Below are positions 8,757 to 16,819 of a stretch of 64,000 nucleotides of DNA, in pieces. Position numbers and translations under genes: made by a program. The stretch's first letter is position 1. Every line of letters begins with the position of its first letter. The notes under the pieces are model-generated. The model was not told where the DNA came from, searched no databases, and was given only the letters and a program-made list of their open reading frames with translations. The DNA comes from Roseococcus pinisoli (GTDB lineage: Bacteria; Pseudomonadota; Alphaproteobacteria; Acetobacterales; Acetobacteraceae), in the NCBI RefSeq assembly GCF_018413645.1, contig NZ_JAHCDA010000002.1, positions 1,054,001 to 1,118,000 of the forward strand, given 5' to 3'.

Positions 8757-9743
8757 ATGCAACGACGTGGATTGATGGGCGCGGCGGCGGGGGTTCTCGC
8801 GGCCGGCAAAGGGCAGGCGCAGAGCGCCGATCCGGCGGCGCGCTGGCCCCAGCGGGCGGTGCGCCTCATCGTTCCTGACTCGCCCGGCACCGGCAACGAC
8901 ACGACGGCCCGCCTCCTGGCGCCGCTGCTGGAAGCGGCGATGGGCCAGCCCTGGATCGTGGAGAACCGCGTCGGCGCCGGCGGGCGCATCGGCGTCGAGG
9001 CCGCCTATCGCGCGACGCCGGACGGCTACACCTTCCTGCTCGGCAATGCCGGCTCCAACGGCATCAACGCCGCGATCTACCGCGACCTTCCCTACGACCT
9101 CGCCACCGCCTTCGACCCGGTGTCGCTGCTGGTCGTGGGGCCCAACGTGCTCTTCGTGAAGCCCTCGCTGCTGCCGGTGACGACGGTCGCCGAGCTCGTC
9201 GAGACGATCCGGGCGCGGCCCGGCCAGTTCAGCTATGCCTCGGCCGGCGTCGGCTCCTCGGCGCATATGTCCATGGAGCTGTTCCGCCACCGCACCGGGC
9301 TCGACATCCAGCACGTGCCCTATCGCGGCGCCGCGGGCCTCGTTCAGGCGGTGCTGGCGGGCGAAACGCCGCTGGCCTTCGCCAACCTCGTGAACGTCAT
9401 GCCGCAGCTGCGCAGCGGCGAGGTGCGGGCGCTGGCCGTGACCTCGCGCCGCCGGCAGCCCGACCTGCCCGAGCTGCCCACCATGGAGGAGAGCGGCCTG
9501 CCAGGCTTCGAGACACTGGCCTGGAACGCCCTGCTGGCGCCGCGCGGCACGCCGCCCGCCATCCGCGAGCGCGCCCGCGCGGAACTCGCGAAGCTGCGCG
9601 AAGATGCGGCGCTGAGCTCGCGCATCCGGCAGCTCGGCGGCACGCTCGTCGTCTCCTCGCCCGAGGAGCTGCAGGCCCGCCTCCAGAGCGACATCACGCA
9701 ATGGCGCGGCCTGGCCGATGCCGTGGGGATCCAGGCGCAATGA
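8757..9743 (+). CDS. Bug/TctC-family tripartite tricarboxylate transporter substrate-binding protein
   Basis: Periplasmic solute receptor of 328 residues. The N-terminus MQRRGLMGAAAGVLAAGKGQ is a short secretion signal. The mature protein begins with the family pattern WPQRAVRLIVPDSPGTGNDT and has VENRVGAGGRIGVEAAYRAT and DGYTFLLGN, both typical of Bug proteins. No TctA or TctB membrane subunits are present nearby, as is common for Bug genes, so the protein may serve a distant transporter or act as a sensor. The stop overlaps the next gene (ATGA), tying it to an enolase-superfamily enzyme and suggesting a sugar-acid or hydroxy-acid ligand. Confidence 0.93.
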   Translation: MQRRGLMGAAAGVLAAGKGQAQSADPAARWPQRAVRLIVPDSPGTGNDTTARLLAPLLEAAMGQPWIVENRVGAGGRIGVEAAYRATPDGYTFLLGNAGSNGINAAIYRDLPYDLATAFDPVSLLVVGPNVLFVKPSLLPVTTVAELVETIRARPGQFSYASAGVGSSAHMSMELFRHRTGLDIQHVPYRGAAGLVQAVLAGETPLAFANLVNVMPQLRSGEVRALAVTSRRRQPDLPELPTMEESGLPGFETLAWNALLAPRGTPPAIRERARAELAKLREDAALSSRIRQLGGTLVVSSPEELQARLQSDITQWRGLADAVGIQAQ

Positions 9744-10894
9744 CCCGCATCGCGAGCGTCGACTTCCTCGGCGTCAACGTCACGCCCAAGACCAACTGGT
9801 GCTTCGTGCTCGTCCGCACCGAGGACGGGCTGACCGGGATCGGCGAATGCACCCTCGCCGATCACGAGGCGCTGCTGGAGGCCGAGGCCCGCCGGCTGGC
9901 GGCCCGCCTCGCCGGCGCCGATGCCCTGGCGCGCAACGCCATCGCGCGCCTCATCCCGCATGCGCCCGGCGGGCTGGTCGCGCATTCGCTGATCTCCGCG
10001 CTGGAGCAGGCGCTGTGGGACATCGCGGGCCAGGCGGCCGGGCGGCCGATCCACGCCATGCTGGGCGGCGCGCTGCGTGCGGCGGTGCCGCTCTATGCCA
10101 ACATCAACCGCGGCGCGAACCCGCGCACGCCCGAGGGCTTCGCCGCCGCCGCGCGCCGCGCGCTGCAGGCCGGCTTCCGCGCCGTGAAGCTCGCGCCCTT
10201 CGAGCCCCTGGTCTGGGAGGACGCGGCCGATCCCGCCCAGCGCGCGGCCTATCACCAGGGCCTCGCGCGCATCGCCGCGGTCCGCGAGGAAGTCGGGCCG
10301 GCGGTGGACATCATGGTGGATGCGCATTGGCGCTTTTCGCCGGGCGGGGCCGCGGGCCTGGTGCGCGACGTCGCGCCCTTCGGGCTCTTCTGGCTGGAAT
10401 GCCCGGTTTCCGAGGCGAACCACGCCGCGATCCGCGCCATCCGCTCGCTGGCCAACGACCGCGGCATGCGCCTCGCCGGCGCGGAGACGCTGGCCGGGCT
10501 CGGCGCCTATCGCACGATCGTCGAGGCCGGCTGCTATGACGTGCTGATGCCCGACATCAAATACGCGGGCGGGCATGAGGAGATCCGGCGCATCGCGGCG
10601 CTGGCGCAGACCGCGGGCATCGAGATCGCGCCGCACAACCCGACCGGGCCCGTCTGCCACGCCCATTCGGTGCATCTCTGCGCCACGCTGCCGAACCTGC
10701 TGCCGCTCGAGGTGCAGTTCGGCGAGACGGAGCGCTTCTTCACCATGGCCCCCGGCCACGACCTGCGCTTCGGCCCCGGCGAGGCCCGCCTGCCCGAGGT
10801 TCCCGGCCTCGGCATCGCGCTGGACGAGGACGGCGCCCGGGCAACGCCCTGGATCGAGATGACGCAGCCCTGGCTGGACCCGCGGCTGGGTTGA
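9740..10894 (+). CDS. enolase-superfamily enzyme, mandelate racemase/acid-sugar dehydratase-like
   Basis: Likely cytoplasmic Mg-dependent dehydratase or racemase acting on a carboxylate sugar acid, 384 residues. After the capping domain (residues 1-130), the barrel shows a Lys in FRAVKLAPFEP and metal-ligand candidates Asp in DIMVDAHW, Glu in FWLECPVSE and Glu in LAGAETLAG. Then come Asp in MPDIKYAGG and the catalytic His in APHNPTGPVCHAH, a pattern common in galactonate-dehydratase-like members. The ATG at 9740 overlaps the Bug stop (ATGA). Coupling to a solute receptor suggests that the pair take up and dehydrate the same compound; the exact substrate is unknown. Confidence 0.88.
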   Translation: MTRIASVDFLGVNVTPKTNWCFVLVRTEDGLTGIGECTLADHEALLEAEARRLAARLAGADALARNAIARLIPHAPGGLVAHSLISALEQALWDIAGQAAGRPIHAMLGGALRAAVPLYANINRGANPRTPEGFAAAARRALQAGFRAVKLAPFEPLVWEDAADPAQRAAYHQGLARIAAVREEVGPAVDIMVDAHWRFSPGGAAGLVRDVAPFGLFWLECPVSEANHAAIRAIRSLANDRGMRLAGAETLAGLGAYRTIVEAGCYDVLMPDIKYAGGHEEIRRIAALAQTAGIEIAPHNPTGPVCHAHSVHLCATLPNLLPLEVQFGETERFFTMAPGHDLRFGPGEARLPEVPGLGIALDEDGARATPWIEMTQPWLDPRLG

Positions 10895-11080
10895 ATTACC
10901 GCGATTGACGGAGCCGCCGGCGCGGCGCGACACTTCCCGGACCATCATCCGGGGAGGCCAGCGCCGCATGTGCGCCGCCGGCGAACATCCGCTGCCTTCA
11001 TCGAAGCGCGACCGCGATGCGGGCACGCGCGAACACGCTCAGCCTGTATCCCCGTTTCCCCTGACCGGAAGGATCGTGCC

Positions 11081-11488
11081 ATGCCGTTGGAAGGCCTGAA
11101 CCACTACACCATCCGCGCCGTCGATCTTGCCCGGACGCGCGACTTCTACGTGGAGGTGCTGGGCCTGGAGGAGGGCCATCGCCCACCGCTCGGCTTCGAG
11201 GGGCACTGGCTCTATTGCGGCGGCGCGCCGACGGTCCATCTGGTCGGCGCAAGGCCACAGCGCGAGGCCGGCTGGCCCGATCGCGTCGCGGGCCCCACGG
11301 GGCTGTTCGACCATATCGCCTTCTCCTGCACCGGCCTGGCCGAGATGCGGGAACGGCTGAAGAAGAGCGGCGTCGCCTTCGAGGAGCGGATCGTCCCGCG
11401 CGACCGCCAGACGCAGCTCTTCCTGCACGATCCCGACGGCATCGCGGTGGAGCTGAACTACCCGCCCCGCGAGACCGCGCCCGCCTGA
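11081..11488 (+). CDS. VOC (glyoxalase/bleomycin-resistance) family protein
   Basis: Small metalloprotein of 135 residues with the two beta-alpha-beta-beta-beta modules of the vicinal oxygen chelate superfamily. Candidate metal ligands are His8 in LNHYTIRA, the His in TVHLVG, His in FDHIAFSC and Glu in IAVELNYP. The ATG at 11081 follows a ribosome site (ggaagg) and precedes the conserved first strand; an upstream in-frame ATG has no conserved extension. Members include dioxygenases, isomerases and lyases, so the reaction is undetermined. It lies 186 bases after the enolase-superfamily gene and may belong to the same pathway. Confidence 0.85.
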   Translation: MPLEGLNHYTIRAVDLARTRDFYVEVLGLEEGHRPPLGFEGHWLYCGGAPTVHLVGARPQREAGWPDRVAGPTGLFDHIAFSCTGLAEMRERLKKSGVAFEERIVPRDRQTQLFLHDPDGIAVELNYPPRETAPA

Positions 11489-11586
11489 CCGGCCGGCACC
11501 GAAAGGGCCATTGAGCATTCCCGATGCCGGGGAATAGGCTGGCGCCAAGGCCCGCATCCAAGCCGGGCCCTGGGAGATTCCGGTCC

Positions 11587-12846
11587 ATGAGGAAACTGCT
11601 TCTGGCGAGCCTGGCCCTGCTGGCCCTCACCGCTGCGCCGCCCGTCCGTGCGGCCGATCCCCTGCCCCGCGCCGCACCGGAGGCCCTGGGCTTCTCGGCC
11701 GAGAGGCTGGACCGGATCCGCACCACGATGGAGGCAGACGTCGCGCGGGGGCAGCTTCCCGGCGCGGTCATCGCCATCGCCCGCCGCGGCCGGCTCGCCT
11801 ATTTCCAGGCCTTCGGCCATCTGGACGGCGCGCGCACGCGCCCCATGCCGCTGGACGCCATCTTCCCCATCGCCAGCATGACCAAGCCGCTGACCGGCGT
11901 GGCGCTGATGACGCTGCTGGAGGAAGGGCGCCTCGCCCTCGGCGACCCCATCACGCGCTTCTTCCCCACGCTCGGCGACCGCCGCGTGGCCGTGGACGGC
12001 AACCCCGACAACACCGTGCCGGCGGTCCGCCCGATCACGCTGACGGACCTCGCGCGGCACACCTCGGGCATCACCTATGGCGGCCGGGGGACGACCGCGC
12101 TGCACCGGCTCTACCCGGCCTCCTCCAGCGCCGCCGCGCGCGACTACGACACGAACGGGCTGATCGCGAAGCTCGCCTCGCTGCCGCTGCTTTATCAGCC
12201 CGCCAGCGTCTGGGACTACAGCCTGTCCATCGACGTGCTGGGCGCCGTGGTCGAGCAGCAGACCGAGCAGCGGCTCGGCGAGGTCATGGCGCAGCGCATC
12301 TTCACCCCCCTCGGCATGGCCGATAGCGGCTTCCTGGTGAGCGAGGCGCAGCGGCCGCGCTATGCGACGCCCCTGCCGACGGATCCGACGACGGGCCGGC
12401 CGCAATCCGTGGAGATGGGGCTGAGTGCCCCGCGCCTGGACTGCGGCGGCGGCTGCGCCGTCTCCACCGCCGGCGACTATATCCGCTTCGCGCAGATGCT
12501 GCTGAACGGCGGCGCGCTGGACGGCCGGCGCATCCTCTCCCGCGCCAGCGTGGCCGAGATGGCGCGCGACCATCTCTACCCCGACATCCGCAACAACCTG
12601 ACCCAGACCGAGGGCAACATGGTGAACTGGGGCTTCGGCCTCACCGTCGCCGTGCGGCGCGAGGGTGGCGCCACGATGCTCGGCAATCCGGGCATGTTCA
12701 GCTGGAACGGCGCCTATGGCACCGCGATGTGGGTGGACCCGCAGGAGGAGCTGGCCGTCGTCTTCATGGCCTCCACGCCCGGCGTGCTGCGCCAATACTA
12801 TCGCCGCGTCATCAACGCCCTCGTCTACCAGGCGATCCTCGACTGA
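11587..12846 (+). CDS. exported serine hydrolase, beta-lactamase/class C fold
   Basis: Probably a periplasmic esterase or peptidase-like enzyme of 419 residues. The signal peptide MRKLLLASLALLALTAAPPV is cleaved near VRAAD. The active-site SxxK motif is SMTK in FPIASMTKPLTG, the second motif is the Tyr of WDYSLSID, and a C-terminal GNPGMFSWNG stands where KTG or HTG is usual. The start at 11587 fits the signal peptide; an earlier in-frame ATG would spoil it. It is isolated by about 100 bases from the VOC gene. Class C-like family members include carboxylesterases and D-aminopeptidases; antibiotic hydrolysis is not implied. Confidence 0.88.
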   Translation: MRKLLLASLALLALTAAPPVRAADPLPRAAPEALGFSAERLDRIRTTMEADVARGQLPGAVIAIARRGRLAYFQAFGHLDGARTRPMPLDAIFPIASMTKPLTGVALMTLLEEGRLALGDPITRFFPTLGDRRVAVDGNPDNTVPAVRPITLTDLARHTSGITYGGRGTTALHRLYPASSSAAARDYDTNGLIAKLASLPLLYQPASVWDYSLSIDVLGAVVEQQTEQRLGEVMAQRIFTPLGMADSGFLVSEAQRPRYATPLPTDPTTGRPQSVEMGLSAPRLDCGGGCAVSTAGDYIRFAQMLLNGGALDGRRILSRASVAEMARDHLYPDIRNNLTQTEGNMVNWGFGLTVAVRREGGATMLGNPGMFSWNGAYGTAMWVDPQEELAVVFMASTPGVLRQYYRRVINALVYQAILD

Positions 12847-12919
12847 GGCCGGCCGGAAGGGGCTTCGCGCGGGCCGGGATCGGGGACAGCATCCCCGCCT
12901 GATTCGCGAGGATTTGATC

Positions 12920-13822
12920 ATGCCCCTTCCCGCCCATCCCGTCTGGCGCTCCGGCCTCTTCGTGCCGGTGAATGTCGAGCGCTTCCTGGCCAAGGCTTCC
13001 TCGCGCGGCGCGGACGTCATCCAGCTCGACCTCGAGGACAGCATCGCCCCCGCCGACAAGGCCGAGGCGCGCAAGGCCTTGCCCGCCGCGGTGGAGCGCA
13101 TCCGCAGGGAGGGCGTCTCGGACATCCTGGTCCGCATCAATCAGCCGCTGGAGCTCGCCGTGCGCGACCTGGAGGCGGCGGTGCTGCCCGGCGTCGACGG
13201 CCTCATGATCACCAAGGCCGAGGGGCCGGACCATCTGCGCCTGCTCGACGAGCTCGTCTCGCGGCTTGAGGCGCAGCGCGGCATCCCCGACCGCACGCTG
13301 CGCTTCATGGTGCTGATCGAGGCGCCGGGGCCGCTGGCCAACGCGCAGGAGATCGCGCGCGCCACGCCGCGCAACCTCGGCCTCTCGCTCGGCGCCGAGG
13401 ACTACGCCACGGAGATGGGCGGCGAGCCGACGGCCGAGACGCTGCTGCTGCCCAAGCAGCAGGTGCTGCAGGCGGCGCGGACGCATGGGCTGATGCCCAT
13501 GGGCACGATCGGCACCGTCGCCGACTACTCGGATCTGAAAGAATACGAGCGGATCGTGCGCCTCTCGGCCTCCTATGGCTTCGTCGGCGCCTCGGCGATC
13601 CATCCGGCGCAGGTCCCCGTCCTCAATGCCGGCTTCAGCCCCTCGGCCGAGGCGGTCGCGCGGGCCGAGAAGATCGTGACGCTGGACAAGGAGGCCGCGG
13701 CAGCCGGTCGCGGCTCCTGGTCGCTGGACGGAAAGATGATCGACATCCCCATCGTGCAGCGCGCCGAGGCGCTGCTGGTGCGCGCCCGGGCCATCGCGGA
13801 ACGGGCGAAGCGCGCGGGCTGA
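12920..13822 (+). CDS. HpcH/HpaI aldolase/citrate lyase beta-subunit (CitE)-like lyase
   Basis: Cytoplasmic TIM-barrel lyase of 300 residues acting on a CoA thioester or keto acid (malyl-CoA lyase, citramalyl-CoA lyase or similar). The family patterns are RSGLFVPVNVERFLAKA, DVIQLDLEDSIAPADKAEAR, the Mg-binding Glu in VLIEAPGPLANAQEIA and Asp in LSLGAEDYATEMG, and the C-terminal IHPAQVPVLNAGF. The ATG at 12920 follows gaggattt and begins MPLPAHPVWRSGLF. It closes the rightward catabolic group that begins with the Bug protein. The strong hairpin after it suggests an operon end. Confidence 0.9.
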   Translation: MPLPAHPVWRSGLFVPVNVERFLAKASSRGADVIQLDLEDSIAPADKAEARKALPAAVERIRREGVSDILVRINQPLELAVRDLEAAVLPGVDGLMITKAEGPDHLRLLDELVSRLEAQRGIPDRTLRFMVLIEAPGPLANAQEIARATPRNLGLSLGAEDYATEMGGEPTAETLLLPKQQVLQAARTHGLMPMGTIGTVADYSDLKEYERIVRLSASYGFVGASAIHPAQVPVLNAGFSPSAEAVARAEKIVTLDKEAAAAGRGSWSLDGKMIDIPIVQRAEALLVRARAIAERAKRAG

Positions 13823-13835
13823 CGAGGCGCGGGGC

Positions 13836-13868
13836 GGGGCGGAACGGCGGCGGGTGCCGTTTCGCCCC
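13836..13868 (+). terminator. strong hairpin after the CitE-like gene
   Basis: A 12-bp stem (GGGGCGGAACGG / CCGTTTCGCCCC, one G-T wobble) with a 9-base loop lies 13 bases after the stop codon. No T-run follows, so it is a likely but not classical terminator. Confidence 0.5.
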
Positions 13869-13920
13869 GATGACCTGGTCGGCGAAGTTGACACCTCGAA
13901 TTCCGGAGTCCAGATTTTCG

Positions 13921-13935
13921 TCAGTATATTACTGA
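13921..13935 (+). promoter_or_regulatory. inverted repeat TCAGTA-TAT-TACTGA upstream of the PEP-CTERM gene
   Basis: Perfect 6-bp arms around a 3-base centre, placed about 54 bases before the predicted transcription start of the PEP-CTERM gene and upstream of its sigma-54 box. It has the form of a dimeric activator site and could bind a sigma-54 activator such as PrsR. The spacing is shorter than the usual 70-200 bases for such enhancers, so the role is inferred. Confidence 0.45.
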
Positions 13936-13955
13936 AATCACTTAATATTATAGAG

Positions 13956-13972
13956 TGGCACGGAACCTGCTT
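13956..13972 (+). promoter_or_regulatory. sigma-54 promoter (-24/-12) of the PEP-CTERM gene
   Basis: The bases TGGCACGGAACCTGCTT carry a perfect -24 element TGGCACG and a -12 element CTGCT, with GG and GC exactly 10 bases apart. Only the first T of TTGC differs from consensus. Start of transcription would be near 13982, giving a leader of about 47 bases with ribosome site caggga before the ATG at 14029. Established work on PEP-CTERM systems links their expression to RpoN and the PrsK/PrsR pair, both of which are encoded in this window. Confidence 0.75.
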
Positions 13973-14028
13973 TGCCTGATTGGTCGGCACTCCAACCCCG
14001 GGGCGCGACGAAACCAGGGAGAGCTATC

Positions 14029-14760
14029 ATGTTCATGAATATGCGCGGCGCCGCTTCTGCCGCCGCCCTATCGATGGCAGTCATCTTCGGCCCTGCTGTC
14101 GCCAGCGCCGCCTCCGTCACCATCAATGCCACGGCGCCGAGCTGGTCGAACGTGGTCGGCGGCACCAACGTCAACACGGGCACCTCGGGCACCGGCAACA
14201 ACACGGTCACGCAGGTCCATTGGGGCTCCCCCTCGAACAGCCAGAGCGGCCTGGGCTTCAATCCCGCCAACCCGCCGGCAGCCGTCGTCAACACGGACAC
14301 CACCTTCCTGCTCGGCACGCTGACGCACTACAATGAGCCGATCAACAGCGGCACGGCGGCCAGCTCCGCCCGCCTGAACCTCGCGACCACCATCGCGGGC
14401 GCCGTGCCCAGCACGCAGACCTTCAGCTACCAGTTCCTGATCGACGAGACCCCGAACACCCCGCCCTGCGCCTATCCCAGCACCACGCCCTGCGCGGACC
14501 GCATCACCTTCAACAACCTGACCACCTCGTCGTCCTTCATGATCGGCGGCGTGCCCTACACGATCGAGCTGCTCGGCTTCTCGAGCAATGGGGGCGCCAC
14601 CATCAGCAGCTCCTTCATCAGCCAGGAAGGCGGCTCGAACAGCATCCAGCTCTATGCGCGGATCACCACCCCGACCCCCGTGCCGGAGCCTGCCAGCTTC
14701 GCGATCCTCGGTGCCGGCCTGCTTGGCCTCGCCGCGGCCCGCAAGCGCCGCCAGAGCTGA
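14029..14760 (+). CDS. THxN-family PEP-CTERM sorted exported protein
   Basis: Secreted or surface protein of 243 residues. The N-terminus from the ATG at 14029 gives a signal peptide (cleavage near ASAASV). The body is Ser/Thr/Asn-rich and contains the THxN motif as LTHYNEPIN, the feature that names a family of PEP-CTERM proteins. The C-terminus has the complete sorting signal: VPEPASF, a hydrophobic segment (AILGAGLLGLAAA) and the basic tail RKRRQS. It should be processed by an exosortase (XrtA type) and linked to exopolysaccharide metabolism. The start was chosen for its ribosome site and because an earlier in-frame ATG would lie within or before the sigma-54 box. Confidence 0.9.
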   Translation: MFMNMRGAASAAALSMAVIFGPAVASAASVTINATAPSWSNVVGGTNVNTGTSGTGNNTVTQVHWGSPSNSQSGLGFNPANPPAAVVNTDTTFLLGTLTHYNEPINSGTAASSARLNLATTIAGAVPSTQTFSYQFLIDETPNTPPCAYPSTTPCADRITFNNLTTSSSFMIGGVPYTIELLGFSSNGGATISSSFISQEGGSNSIQLYARITTPTPVPEPASFAILGAGLLGLAAARKRRQS

Positions 14761-14778
14761 TCTCCGGATCGCTCGATG

Positions 14779-14806
14779 GGGAGAGGAAGGCTTGCCTTCC
14801 TCTCCC
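14779..14806 (+). terminator. 13-bp perfect hairpin after the PEP-CTERM gene
   Basis: Arms GGGAGAGGAAGGC and GCCTTCCTCTCCC flank a TT loop, beginning 18 bases after the stop codon. No U-tract follows. It most likely ends or stabilises the short PEP-CTERM transcript. Confidence 0.6.
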
Positions 14807-15097
14807 GCCTTCCGCTGCGGCGCCTCTCGGAGAGGCGTAAAGTTTACCTGCAGCTCCGTTTAAAATCCTTGCATTGTTGCGATGCGGCATACATTTCGCC
14901 GCCACCGACCAGGCGCGATCCGTCGCGTTTCCAGCCCAGGACCGCCGAAGGCGGGGACCGGCTCGGGGAGGACGGATGGCAGCAGACTGGCGCAATCGCC
15001 CGCCTCGCCGGCCACCCGGCCTCTCCTCCCTGGCCCTCACGACGCGGCCCTCATCAGGAGATCAGCCACGCGGCCTCGGTCGCAGCGCCCCATCCCT
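14807..15097 (+). other. intergenic region before the type I secretion operon
   Basis: No convincing gene is seen. A second small hairpin (CGCCTCT/AGAGGCG, 14821-14837) runs directly into the palindromic AT-rich GTAAAGTTTAC. Further on, from about 14860, is the only plausible promoter zone for the downstream transporter genes, but no clear -35/-10 pair was found. Confidence 0.4.
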
Positions 15098-16819
15098 ATG
15101 GCAAGTCCTATATCCAACACCGGCGATACCGCGCTCACGCGCGCCATCGCCTCGTGCCGCGGTCTTTTCTGGACCGTCGGCGTCTTCTCCGGCGTCGCGA
15201 ACCTGCTGCAGCTGACGGTGTCGCTGTACATGATGCAGGTCTTCGACCGCGTGCTGACCACGCGCAACACCGACACCCTCGTCTATCTGACCATCATCGC
15301 GATCGCGGCCATCGGCGTCCTCGCCGCGCTGGACGCGATCCGCGGCGCCATCATGCGCCGCATGGCGGGATGGATGGAGCGCCGGATCGCGCCCGAGGGC
15401 TTCGCGCGCGCGCTGGAGGCGCGGCTGCGCGGCCGGCCCTATCGCATGGAGGCGCTGCGGGACCTTTCCACGGTTCGGGGCTACCTCGGTTCGCCCGGCA
15501 TGCTGGCGATCTACGACCTGCCCTGGGTGCCGGTGTACCTCTTCGTGATCTTCCTCCTGAACCCGATCCTCGGCGCCGTGGCGCTGGGCGGCGCCCTGCT
15601 GCTGATGCTCCTCACCCTCGTCAGCGAGGCCGTGACCACGCGCCTGCTGCGGGAGGCGGGAACGGCGGCCCAGGCCACGCAGCGCCGCGCCGACGCCATC
15701 GGCCGCAATGCCGAGGTGATCGACAGCATGGGGATGCTGCCGGCCGTCCTGTCGCGCTGGCAGGAGGAGGTGGCGCGGATGATCCCGCCGCAGTCCCGCG
15801 CGGCCGACCGGGCCAGCTGGATCACCGGCCTCACCCGCTTCGCCCGCCTCGCCGTCCAGCTCGCGATCCTGGGCCTCGGCGCCTGGCTGGTGCTGCGGCA
15901 GCAGATGACGGCGGGCTCCTCCATCGCGGCCTCCATCATCATGGGCCGGGCGCTGGCCCCGGTCGAACAGCTGGTCGGCGCCTGGAAGCAGCTGGTCGAC
16001 GCGCGGCAGTCCTTCCGCCGGCTGCAGACCTTCCTGGCCTTGCCCCGCCTTCGACCCGAGGGGATGCGCCTGCCCTCCCCGGCCGGCTGGCTCTCGGTCG
16101 AGCGCCTTTCCTACGTGATCCCGGGCAGCCAGGAGGCCGTGCTCAAGGGCGTCGGCTTCGCCCTCTCGCCCGGCGAATCCCTGGCCATCATCGGCCCGTC
16201 GGCCGCCGGCAAGACGACGCTGCTGCGCCTGCTGGTCGGCGTGGCGCCGCCTTCCACCGGCCATGTCCGGCTCGACGGCGCGGATGTCTTCCTCTGGCAG
16301 CGCGAGGATTTCGGCCGCCACGTCGGCTACCTGCCGCAAGATATCGAGCTCTTCGACGGCACCGTGTTCAGCAACATCGCCCGCCTGACCGATTCCGGGC
16401 CGGAAGCGGTCTTCGAGGCCGCGAAGCTCGCCGGCTGCCACGAGATGATCCTGCGCCTCCCCGAAGGCTACGACACGCAGATCGGCGAGGGCGGTATCCA
16501 TCTCTCGGGCGGGCAGCGGCAGATGATCGGCCTGGCCCGCGCCTTCTTCGGCGATCCGAAGTTCGTCGTGCTGGATGAGCCGAGCGCCAGCCTCGACGGC
16601 GAGGGCGAGCAGGCGCTGGCCCGCGCCCTGGCCACGCTGAAGGAGCAGGGCACGACGGTCGTGGCCGTCACGCACCGGCCCTCGCTGGTCCAGGCCCTCG
16701 ACAAGGTGCTGGTTCTGAAAGCCGGCACCGTCGCCACCATCGGGCCCAGGGGCGAGGTCATGCGCCGGCTGGCGCCGCCCGCCGCCCGCCTCGCCGCCGT
16801 TGCGGAGGAAACGCCATGA
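15098..16819 (+). CDS. type I secretion ABC transporter/permease (PrtD family)
   Basis: Inner-membrane ATPase of a type I secretion system, 573 residues. About six membrane segments occupy residues 20-300 (for example LFWTVGVFSGVANLL and FVIFLLNPILGAVAL). The nucleotide-binding domain follows with Walker A IIGPSAAGKTT, signature LSGGQRQMIG and Walker B FVVLDEPSASLD. There is no N-terminal C39 peptidase domain, so substrates should have C-terminal uncleaved signals. The ATG at 15098 (MASPISNTGDTALTRAI) was chosen because the upstream extension is compositionally shadow-like. The stop overlaps the adaptor start (ATGA). The outer-membrane TolC partner is not nearby. Confidence 0.92.
   Translation: MASPISNTGDTALTRAIASCRGLFWTVGVFSGVANLLQLTVSLYMMQVFDRVLTTRNTDTLVYLTIIAIAAIGVLAALDAIRGAIMRRMAGWMERRIAPEGFARALEARLRGRPYRMEALRDLSTVRGYLGSPGMLAIYDLPWVPVYLFVIFLLNPILGAVALGGALLLMLLTLVSEAVTTRLLREAGTAAQATQRRADAIGRNAEVIDSMGMLPAVLSRWQEEVARMIPPQSRAADRASWITGLTRFARLAVQLAILGLGAWLVLRQQMTAGSSIAASIIMGRALAPVEQLVGAWKQLVDARQSFRRLQTFLALPRLRPEGMRLPSPAGWLSVERLSYVIPGSQEAVLKGVGFALSPGESLAIIGPSAAGKTTLLRLLVGVAPPSTGHVRLDGADVFLWQREDFGRHVGYLPQDIELFDGTVFSNIARLTDSGPEAVFEAAKLAGCHEMILRLPEGYDTQIGEGGIHLSGGQRQMIGLARAFFGDPKFVVLDEPSASLDGEGEQALARALATLKEQGTTVVAVTHRPSLVQALDKVLVLKAGTVATIGPRGEVMRRLAPPAARLAAVAEETP

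Noticed and set aside
11587-12846. An antibiotic-resistance beta-lactamase
   Set aside because: The fold is class C-like, but the third motif is GNPG rather than KTG, and the context is catabolic; family members of this kind are mostly esterases or peptidases.
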